Shown piece after piece: positions 57,301 to 64,000 of a DNA stretch of 64,000 nt. The position numbers and the translations under genes were made by a program. Each line of letters begins with the position of its first letter. Positions within the stretch are counted from its first letter, which is position 1. The notes below the pieces were generated by a model, which worked only from the letters and a program-made list of their open reading frames with translations, was not told the origin of the DNA and ran no database searches. Source of the stretch: Phoronis australis. Lineage: Eukaryota; Phoronida; Phoronidae. Location: the NCBI GenBank assembly GCA_002633005.1, contig NMRA01000716.1, forward strand, positions 48,596-112,595, written 5' to 3'.

Positions 57301-60300
57301 AGCAACTCCGCAGTTGCATGCTGTTTGATCTCCACGGTAACCGTAGCACGATTGAAACAAAGCGTGCACCTAAACGAGCAATAATACATTCAAACACCTA
57401 GTGCTGCATTTGTTAAAGATACTACGTTTGCTTTGCAGTCTCTAATCTGGAACACATGAGGAATTTGTCGATCGAAGGATATCACCAAAATAAAAAACAC
57501 TGTAACTCTCAGCACTGCTTGTGTTTTCATCAAACTTATATCTTAAAAGGTAACTCTTCACCCATACACGAAAGTTCGTGATCAGAAGACGTTAAGCCTG
57601 TTCAGATGGACGGTGTCATACGTGTACTTACTTGAAATCCCGCTCCCTTCTAGAAGAACGGTTGAACGGTTGAAGTGGCGGGACAATCGACAGGCTCGCC
57701 TTATCCACCGATTGCAACGGTACCACGTCCACCGCTTTCAACGCTACTGCTGATCGCATCTCGTGAGGACACAGCGAGAAGCTTCAATTGTCCCGCTATT
57801 GCAACCATTCAATCACTCGTATAGAAAGGAGCAGGACGCTCCCAAGAGTTTAGGGGCTTTTTAGTACATGTAAGTATGATAAGTTCAGCTAAAGAGGTTT
57901 AATTTTCTGATTGTAAATACTTTTATAATTAAAATTTCTTTAGAAAGTGTTTGGGTTTCCGCGGACACGGCAGTAGTTAAGTGAGTACCCATACATGTAA
58001 TACATAGGTCATCTGTCGTGGTGTACCATCAAAAGAAAAATTATACTATAATGTCATATTAGATTCAATTAAGTTTGAAAATGTTTAGAGTTATGCTGAG
58101 TGAGCATTATTTAGGTTTAAGATTCAAAGGATCTAACCTGCATTAAAATCCGTTTATAACTACAGGGAAGTGGGAATAGCATCTTTAATAGAAAAATTAA
58201 TTTCTAAAACAAATGGACACATAGGAGGTTAGAAAGAACAGTGATTAAATATCAGGAGCTGTAGTTGCCACAAAAACTTCATATGAAGTGCAGAAGTTTC
58301 ATCAAAGGGAAAATATGACGGCGTGCACGTAAAAGTTTAATTGCTTAACACTGCAAGTTCCTGTTCAACTAAGACATTTTTGGTGTTTCAGGCAGTGACG
58401 CATTTTTGCGTGCAACACTCGTTAAACACCATCGTAGACACATACCTCAAAAGGAAACGTCTTGTGTTTGTACATAATAAACTCTCCACGCATATGACTT
58501 TCGAATCGACTGAAAATAAAAACTTGATCCGTTCACTGAAATTCATGCGTGAAGATGGGCAAAAGGGTGTTGTTCAAAGTTGTTTAAAGTTGTTCATTTA
58601 AATTTTAATGAGTTGGCTCCCCTTTAACAGGTAGAGGTCGTTACGGGAGTTCAGCAGTCTTATTAAAAACTAATTCCCAGGCTTAATTAAGAACTGTGGT
58701 CTTACGCTTCGCATAACTATAGCTGATCATAGGATGTATGCATAACTATTACTGAAATAATTAGTGTAAATTATTTCTAGTCTGCTATGTGCTTATTATT
58801 AAGCGATTAAAGCTTTATCCAGTTGTTGTGAAATGGAAGTGTGGGACCAATGTTACGATTTAAAAGTCACTTTGAAGACATTTTCATGAAGTTCTTAAAC
58901 AAGATTCAAATTCTAACTGCTGTACATCTTTAGCAATTTTTTCAATGGTTGATCGTCTGATTTTATCCATGATTTCCCACAAAAAAGTTGGTCGCATTAA
59001 CTGCGTATGAATCACTACGCCTATTCAACCTAAGGCAGTTGTTTGGTTTGAAATCAGGAAGTCGTCAACGAGAACCGATCAAATGTCTTAGGTGGTTTAT
59101 CCGGTTCAATCGGCGCAACGAATAAAGTGCAACCATTGTCTTCCAATTATGTTTGGTTCAGTATTCAGTTAACAATTCTCAAAACATATATTCCAAAGCG
59201 GTCATTGGTTTCATATCCTTTACGTAGGGCCTACTCACTGTCCATCAAACGTCACCATATGAGGGTCATTCTGGGAAGAGCACATGCGATTCCTTGTGTC
59301 CTTATGGTCGCGGTCTAAAATTTTAACCTAAAAGGGTAATATAATTATAATATTCATCACCATCCCTATTACGACCATTAAGTGTAATGTTATTACTGTT
59401 ATTATCAACATTCCAATAATTAGCCTATATTAGTTTCATTGGTCGAGATATCTGCGTCTTAATGAGTAGGCTATTGCGGATTTACCCCCCCCCCCTCATT
59501 CTTATTGACAGCGGCTTCAGCCAGGTTCCCGTTTTAGAAACGAACCATTGCTATTTAGATGTATATTTCTTCATTACTCCTTGGTTGTCGTTTTCCACAA
59601 AACAAAAATTCAATCTGGTATCATGACTCAAATTTTTGTATCCGTCGCATGTGAATGAGAACGTTTGAATTTTTACTGACTACAAATTGCACTACTCGTA
59701 GAATCGGTAGCCAATCACAAAATCTAGTGAAATAGCGATACTGAATAACACACTGTAACTACCTTACAATGCAAGCCACTGACTTTAGGCGTGAGCGCTC
59801 AGCCACCCTTTCGAAGTATCATAAACCAGTATATATACGACTTCTCGGTGCGTACATGTACACCTGATCTGCGTTTTCTACTTAAGTGAAATGCTAAAGT
59901 TTCCCGAGTAGACTTGCAAATTACTGGTTAACTCCAGTAAAGCTGCCGCCAATGAATGATTGGTCGGTGTGCCTGAAATGTCGTGTTGTGGAATACAACG
60001 GTATTACACCAATAAATCACAATTTCTCGGTGAAAGTGTCTCTCGAGCGTTTAGCGTGGTATACCATATTTTGTGCATATAACGTTGTAACAGTTACGAA
60101 TTGTTTTTAAAACTTTCCACTTTTGCATGAGGAGCAATGACTTCATGACGTAAATGAAAACCAAATGTTACTTAAGAAAACTTAAATTACACTTTTGAGA
60201 CTTCATCTTCTGGCATTAATAGCAGGTTGGTATAAACCGACTTCTACAGACTTTCTACATTCAGAATATATATATATATATATGTATATATACACACACA

Positions 60301-60345
60301 TATAAACATGTATATATACATATATATACATATAAACATGTATAT

Positions 60346-60376
<31 letters not shown>

Positions 60377-60422
60377 CATATAAACATGTATATATATATA
60401 CATGTTTATATGTATATTATAC

Positions 60423-60456
<34 letters not shown>

Positions 60457-63400
60457 TTTTACTGAGTTCAATTATACAGTTTTGTACTTATTTGGCTAGA
60501 TACTCCGACAAGTCATTAAGGTCCTACACACCTTTAAGACTCAAGTTCGGGCTCAATTTAAGTCAAATCACGGGCGAGAACTGGTACTTAAGTATCAATG
60601 CAGATTTAAACCAATGCCGTCCGCCCAAAATGAACATACTTTCCGTTACAAATGCTTCTCAATTTGTTCCACACTCAAGTTTGAAATGATTTCCAAGTGG
60701 AACTGACTGCGGATTGCTTCCTTGGTCACCAGTGCTTAATTAACATATAGCCAGGATTTTGAGTGAAGACTTAACTGACCAATCAGAACGCAGCACTTTT
60801 GTTACACCTTGGTTTCCAGGTCTCCATTTTACCCGACTAACAACACTTTGCCGGGTAAAACTTATTGTTTATTTGTCGACTTTTTGCAAGGGGGCTGGAG
60901 CTTGCCATAGGTCAATTGAACTGCCTTCCAGATAGCAAGGGTCCTAGCACAAATTGAGACCAGCTTTGCAACGGAAAATGTTGGTTTACAGCGGGACAAT
61001 TTAAGTACCTCGATATCTTCAACTACATATTTACTCCAAGCAGCGTGGTTAACGACATTGTCTCGGGTACCTAATTTGACAATGTGCTTCCTCGATGGAG
61101 CAAACTGGTTGTCAATGGACGCCCTGATTTCAAACTGAAACGCTCCGTGCTTGTCTTTGTCCCATAAATAATCTTCTCTGCCTTGATGGTTTTCCAGATA
61201 ACGCTTTTGCCTGCAACTGTCAGTTGCTGTGACGGGCACAGGTTGAAATCCGTTGACGCAGATGTGTTCCTCCTCAGGCATAACGTGCAACTCAAAGTCG
61301 ATGTAACATATCCCGTAATCACGAGGCCAGTTACAACCGACATCCAGCATTGGAATGGTCGACGCTAATGACACGTTCACACTACTGCCTTCCTCAACCA
61401 ATATGTGTTTGTTCTTGACCTGAGGCAAAAATGTCACATCACAGCCTTGCGCTTGTCATTGCCAAGGACACTTTAGATAAATAATAACACCTTGCGCATT
61501 TTGCTTTTTACCAATTAAGCAAGAATTGTTAAGGGGACGGAAGGGTGGAGAGTTCAGCAGCAATTTTTGAAGGAAATGTCCTCACAAGTCCTAAATTGGT
61601 TTCGACGTGTTCGCAGAGTGAGGAAACATGGCCGTGCCTAGCACGTCAAGATCAGGTTCGCACTAGCGTCAATTGCGCTCAAATAATCTATCAACATGCG
61701 ACCACGTCATTTGAGAGATTTCAACCAAACCACTAACACACAGCTACATGTAGACACTTCAAACTGGGCCCTTAAAGTTTGTCCGTGTGTTCTGTAGGCA
61801 TATTTTAGAACATCACTAGTGAAATTAACATTACTGAATCTCTACAAACAAAGGCGTTATTTTGAAAATGGTTGATATTTCGTATTCTTGGAATAAATTG
61901 AATAATTATAGAGAGAAAACATTTTGATCTCACCATTGTGTTGAGATGTTAATCTGTTATGCCCGTTGGAGGATGTGTTTGTCTTGACAAGAGGGCGACA
62001 CCATCAAGAAAATGCACGATGGCATCAAAATCGACAAATAAAAAATCGGCTATAGAGTGAGGAATACCTTTATACATGATAACTGAATTGTTTAGTTTAC
62101 AGCAGAATAACCAGTTACTAGGAAATTTTAGCGAGTATGACAGCTTGGTGATTGCTGCTCAAGCGCCCGTCATTTGGCCACTCGTGCATAGTGCAGGATT
62201 GTTGTAATCTGTACCTCTATTCCTGTCCAAAACTTGTCACTGGACACCCACTGCTGCGGCAATCCTGTTTTATTGTAGTGCGCCAGTATTGTGCAATGAA
62301 CCTGGAACGATCACACGTCATATGACGTCACATCACTAGCAATTACGCATGGCATGAGAGATGATAAAAAACTCGAATGGTAAGTTTTGCAACTCCCTAT
62401 ATTATATCCGTTAGACCACCGACGAATGTTTCTTGAACCACTGGAGCGTCTTTGCGTGATTATAATAACGGCCACTCTTTCCATCCCATCATTTCATCAG
62501 TCTAGAACAAAGAGAGGGATTCACCTACATGTATACGACACAGCACTGAAACAGGTAACTTTCATTAAATACAGAACTTCATGCAGTTTCGTTTTCAATG
62601 GGAATTCTTAAACTATGAAGTTCAATGTTGTTCAGTTGTGGCCGCCATTCTGTTTAATGAGCATCATTATCCAAGTTGGTTTGTTGTGTCCTTTCATACA
62701 GCTTTAAATAATTCAGACGACGTCGAAAATCGACAAGACTGCGATTAAATATTCATTTATTTTTAACCAGAAACCATTTGAATTATGGCTAAACAAGGAC
62801 AAAATCTCGATAAATGCTGCTTCACCCACGTTATCTAACTTGTGACAACTTATTTTGCAAGACTATTGCATAAATACACGATTAGCGGCTGGGCGCAATA
62901 CTGTCACAATAAACTCCGACAAAACGCTATTTTATAGCGCCAAAGGTTCAACCACGTTGTTAATAAATTCTGGTGTGATGTCAAAGTTTGGCCTAGCTTG
63001 ATTTGAAAACCATTTTATATCTCGGGAAAATATTTTTACCAAGATCACACGATTCGTTATACACGTTTCCCTTTGACGATAACACGTTCCAGAAGGAAAA
63101 GCATTGAACGCGCTCAATCTTTAAAGTTCGGTTATATTGTAAATGTTTGCTGCAAGATAGAAATTAACTTCCGACAACTGAAAATACAATATGTTTTAAG
63201 TATATATTCATCTGGACTGTAATCGTTGTTGAATGGGCCACTTACAAAAAACGGCAGATGAACCTTCGACTCTTTTTGGGATACCCACTGGTATTCGTGG
63301 AAGATTGAGACGTTTTCGTTATGTTGAAGTTTTTCAATGTCCATCAATTTTCCATTAATAAACCAATGTACGTCGAAAAACAACGAATCTGCGGAGTTAT

Positions 63401-63556
63401 TAGTGGGAATGGTGCATCGAAACTGAATCTCTTTCTTCCTTTTGCGCGTAAGGGAATATCTGGTTATGTTCTCTCTTCTGTCTTTTATAGGTGGATAAGT
63501 GGTTGGTCTTGTACCCACGTGCGCTGTTATCATTGGAAATTCGTCATAAACTATAC
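48184..63556 (-). CDS. VWDE: VWDE-like type I membrane protein, 3' part of gene
   Basis: Exons in coding order: 63246-63556, 61009-61419, 59239-59327, 58446-58509, 57118-57369, 56652-56911, 55864-56139, 55334-55489, 53652-53892, 52551-52741, 52009-52278, 51096-51209, 49151-49262, 48517-48769, 48184-48301 (TAG). Content: Ig-like segment, linker, VWD domain ([41 protein letters not shown]), WR-SLF linker, C8-like segment, EGF ([14 protein letters not shown]), the [10 protein letters not shown] motif of VWDE, two Cys-rich exons, one transmembrane helix and a basic tail. Phases agree at every join except inside 55864-56139, which has a one-base frameshift. The 5' exons are outside the window, and a short Ig exon between 63246 and 61419 is probably unfound. 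It is likely a cell-surface adhesion or matrix protein. VWDE is the nearest named family; orthology is not proven. Confidence 0.85.
48517..48769 (-). CDS. VWDE: VWDE-like transmembrane exon
   Basis: Acceptor TTTTTTCAG, donor CCAG|GTAAGG, phase 1 to 2. A Ser/Thr/Pro-rich juxtamembrane stalk ([20 protein letters not shown]) is followed by [20 protein letters not shown], a clear single transmembrane helix, and the stop-transfer residues YRIKTR. Confidence 0.85.
49151..49262 (-). CDS. VWDE: VWDE-like Cys-rich exon B
   Basis: Acceptor TATTCCAG, donor ACG|GTAACT, 112 nt, phase 0 to 1. Encodes [20 protein letters not shown], then [11 protein letters not shown]. Same Cys pattern (C-x4-C, NPxNxCExC, W) as exon 51096-51209, so the two are duplicated exons. 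Confidence 0.83.
49263..51095 (-). other. VWDE-like intron between Cys-rich exons
   Basis: Contains the non-exonic part of the block duplicated at 11294-11868. A 101-codon open stretch at 50220-50525 (minus) has four cysteines but no recognised family and no tested splice partners. It is left uncalled. Confidence 0.5.
51096..51209 (-). CDS. VWDE: VWDE-like Cys-rich exon A
   Basis: Acceptor TTCACAG, donor TAT|GTAAGT, 114 nt, phase 0 to 0. Encodes [20 protein letters not shown], then [11 protein letters not shown]. Source of the inverted copy at 11486-11599. Confidence 0.85.
52009..52278 (-). CDS. VWDE: VWDE-like exon after the GLCD motif
   Basis: Acceptor CATTTAG, donor AAG|GTAAAC, 270 nt, phase 0 to 0. 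Encodes [30 protein letters not shown] and [20 protein letters not shown]. The 'vYDSxCxxC' motif is typical of VWDE proteins. RVRR could be a furin site. Confidence 0.85.
52551..52741 (-). CDS. VWDE: VWDE-like EGF end and GLCD motif exon
   Basis: Acceptor CTACAG, donor CAG|GTGTGG, 191 nt, phase 1 to 0. Completes the EGF domain ([16 protein letters not shown]), then [20 protein letters not shown] and [11 protein letters not shown]. Confidence 0.87.
52742..53651 (-). other. VWDE-like intron, no gene
   Basis: AT-rich, nothing recognised. Confidence 0.5.
53652..53892 (-). CDS. VWDE: VWDE-like exon with EGF start
   Basis: Acceptor CAATAG (chosen because it gives phase 0 and yields [12 protein letters not shown]), donor G|GTGAGT, 241 nt. 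Ends with [13 protein letters not shown], the first half of an EGF domain completed by the next exon. The acceptor has a weak pyrimidine tract; AACAG a few bases inward would break the frame. Confidence 0.8.
53893..55333 (-). other. VWDE-like intron, no gene
   Basis: No coding content; a 102-codon open stretch at 54805-55113 looks random. Confidence 0.5.
55334..55489 (-). CDS. VWDE: VWDE-like C8-type exon
   Basis: Acceptor GTTTCAG, donor AAG|GTTTGT, 156 nt, phase 0 to 0. Encodes [30 protein letters not shown] and ESCIEDIK, resembling the segment between VWD and EGF in VWDE. Confidence 0.83.
55864..56139 (-). pseudogene. VWDE: VWDE-like exon with one-base frameshift
   Basis: Acceptor TTTGCAG and donor CAG|GTAGGC are intact. 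The first part reads [29 protein letters not shown] and VNPCEG in one frame. The second part reads [15 protein letters not shown] and [14 protein letters not shown] in another. The shift lies between about 55970 and 56015, close to a GGG run. A single missing base explains both the internal frame change and the phase mismatch with the next exon. It is either a sequencing/assembly error or a true inactivating change. Confidence 0.75.
56652..56911 (-). CDS. VWDE: VWDE-like VWD domain, C-terminal half
   Basis: Acceptor TATTCAG, donor TGGAG|GTAATT, 260 nt, phase 0 to 2. Encodes [33 protein letters not shown] and FTERW. GLCGxFNGN is the VWD hallmark. Confidence 0.9.
57118..57369 (-). CDS. VWDE: VWDE-like VWD domain, middle
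   Basis: Acceptor CGTTTAG, donor GAG|GTACGT, 252 nt, phase 0 to 0. Encodes [36 protein letters not shown] and [19 protein letters not shown]. Confidence 0.87.
57370..58445 (-). other. VWDE-like intron, no gene
   Basis: Nothing recognised apart from local AT-rich sequence. Confidence 0.5.
58446..58509 (-). CDS. VWDE: VWDE-like micro-exon in the VWD domain
   Basis: 64 nt, acceptor TATTTTCAG, donor GAG|GTATGT, phase 2 to 0. Encodes [20 protein letters not shown]: the GEFxxYxH segment of a VWD domain. It fits exactly between the FDG exon and the CNCG exon, so it is called despite its size. Confidence 0.85.
59239..59327 (-). CDS. VWDE: VWDE-like start of VWD domain
   Basis: 89 nt, acceptor CTTTTAG, donor ACA|GTGAGT, phase 0 to 2. 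Encodes [20 protein letters not shown], then PHMVTFDGH, where the split His codon is completed by the next exon. NDPHMxTFDG opens VWD domains. Confidence 0.87.
60266..60456. repeat. TA/CATA microsatellite cluster
   Basis: Long alternating TA runs broken by ACATGTA and ATAAACATG words. Confidence 0.95.
60740..60835 (-). repeat. Dispersed repeat, minus orientation
   Basis: Reverse complement matches 42785-42880. Confidence 0.7.
61009..61419 (-). CDS. VWDE: VWDE-like exon before the VWD domain
   Basis: Acceptor TTGCCTCAG, donor GAG|GTACTT, 411 nt, phase 0 to 0. Encodes [33 protein letters not shown] and [14 protein letters not shown]: the extracellular linker that precedes VWD in VWDE proteins. 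Confidence 0.83.
61420..63245 (-). other. VWDE-like intron(s), probable missing exon
   Basis: In VWDE a stretch with the second cysteine of the Ig-like segment follows the exon at 63246-63556. The minus strand near 63000-63115 can be read as [13 protein letters not shown] with flanking AG and GT, but its phases do not fit both neighbours. The intervening exon structure is unresolved. Confidence 0.4.
63246..63556 (-). CDS. VWDE: VWDE-like Ig-like exon (first visible exon)
   Basis: Acceptor CATTCCAG, donor TTT|GTAAGT, 311 nt, phase 1 to 0. Encodes [23 protein letters not shown], then [13 protein letters not shown]: a Cys and a Trp in Ig-like spacing. Earlier exons with the signal peptide lie beyond 64000. 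Confidence 0.78.
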
Positions 63557-64000
63557 CTGGAATGTAATAGAAAGTGCGTGATTATAACGAGTCAAGAACA
63601 CGGTGTAAACATCACTGGAGTTCTATTTGATTATAAGTTTCACAGGTGTTTACCTGTAGGACAAAATAAATGTACATGCATCCTAATGCAACGTTGACAT
63701 GCCGTTCTATCAAAGAGGAATACGAAAGCATGCACGTTCGCCAGGCATTTCACGTATTCTATGTTGTACGGTCAAAAACGAGATGATAGGTTTACCTTTC
63801 CACCCCGAAATTTCTTCACTTCCGTGCTGTGATTCGCGGATAGGCTCCAGTTATCCATTATGGTTGCACTTGATTGGTCAGAATATCAGCCTTGTTAAAG
63901 TTAATGTTACGCTAACATATCACAGGACGCTTTTATGAACGCTCATAAAATGATTCACTTACGAACGCGATGCGCGCTCGAGGCTTCTGTTTGATTATCA
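63557..64000 (-). other. VWDE-like intron to window end
   Basis: No exon is recognised. The gene's 5' end is outside the window. Confidence 0.45.

Larger units (their letters stand above)
59328..61008 (-). other. VWDE-like intron with TA microsatellite and repeat
   Basis: Holds the AT microsatellite at 60266-60456 and a dispersed repeat at 60740-60835 (minus). No coding content. Confidence 0.55.

Overview
This is animal (metazoan) genomic DNA. Genes are split into short exons with GT-AG splice sites and consistent phases. The two gene families present, CLCA and a VWDE-like protein, are animal families. The introns and spacers hold LINE, Ty3/gypsy, MITE and DNA-transposon remains plus microsatellites. 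The DNA is AT-rich with many TACATGTA-type words, and the mix of families suggests a marine invertebrate, possibly a cnidarian; the species cannot be fixed from the sequence alone. One 190-base assembly gap lies at 20722-20911.

Layout. (1) 1-10045, plus strand: the last six exons of a calcium-activated chloride channel regulator gene (CLCA copy 1), whose earlier exons lie left of the window. A 1917-bp LTR retrotransposon with 80-bp LTRs sits just after its stop codon. (2) 10046-13927: spacer with a microsatellite, an intact but orphan exon copied in inverted orientation from the gene at the right of the window, and tRNA-like SINE heads. (3) 13928-40428, plus strand: a second CLCA gene (copy 2). 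Fifteen exons join without a frame break into 947 codons plus a stop: signal peptide, zinc-metalloprotease motif, VWA domain with MIDAS, beta-rich region, FN3-like region and hydrophobic C-terminus. Its introns hold a 4.1-kb tandem array (27549-31700) that repeats a perfect nuclear-receptor DR1 site, a broken LINE with a MITE nested in it (34857-37745), and smaller repeats. (4) 40429-48183: spacer with a ~4-kb long-TIR DNA transposon (43908-47871) carrying a decayed, uncharacterised protein. (5) 48184-64000, minus strand: a large gene related to VWDE (von Willebrand factor D and EGF domains). At least 15 exons give an Ig-like segment, VWD, C8-like segment, EGF, repeated Cys-rich exons, one transmembrane helix and a cytoplasmic tail. 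Its 5' end lies beyond the window, and one exon carries a single-base frameshift.

The two CLCA genes are a head-to-tail tandem duplication of about 30 kb that includes introns and 3' flank, with patchy near-identity suggesting gene conversion. They converge on the VWDE-like gene. CLCA proteins are secreted or membrane-anchored self-cleaving metalloproteases; the VWDE-like protein is a predicted type I surface protein. Both work outside the cell, but nothing here shows that they act together.

The least ordinary features are the DR1-bearing intronic array, the miniature LTR element with its paralogous empty site, the stop-codon difference that changes the CLCA C-terminal anchor, the orphan inverted exon, and the long-TIR transposon.
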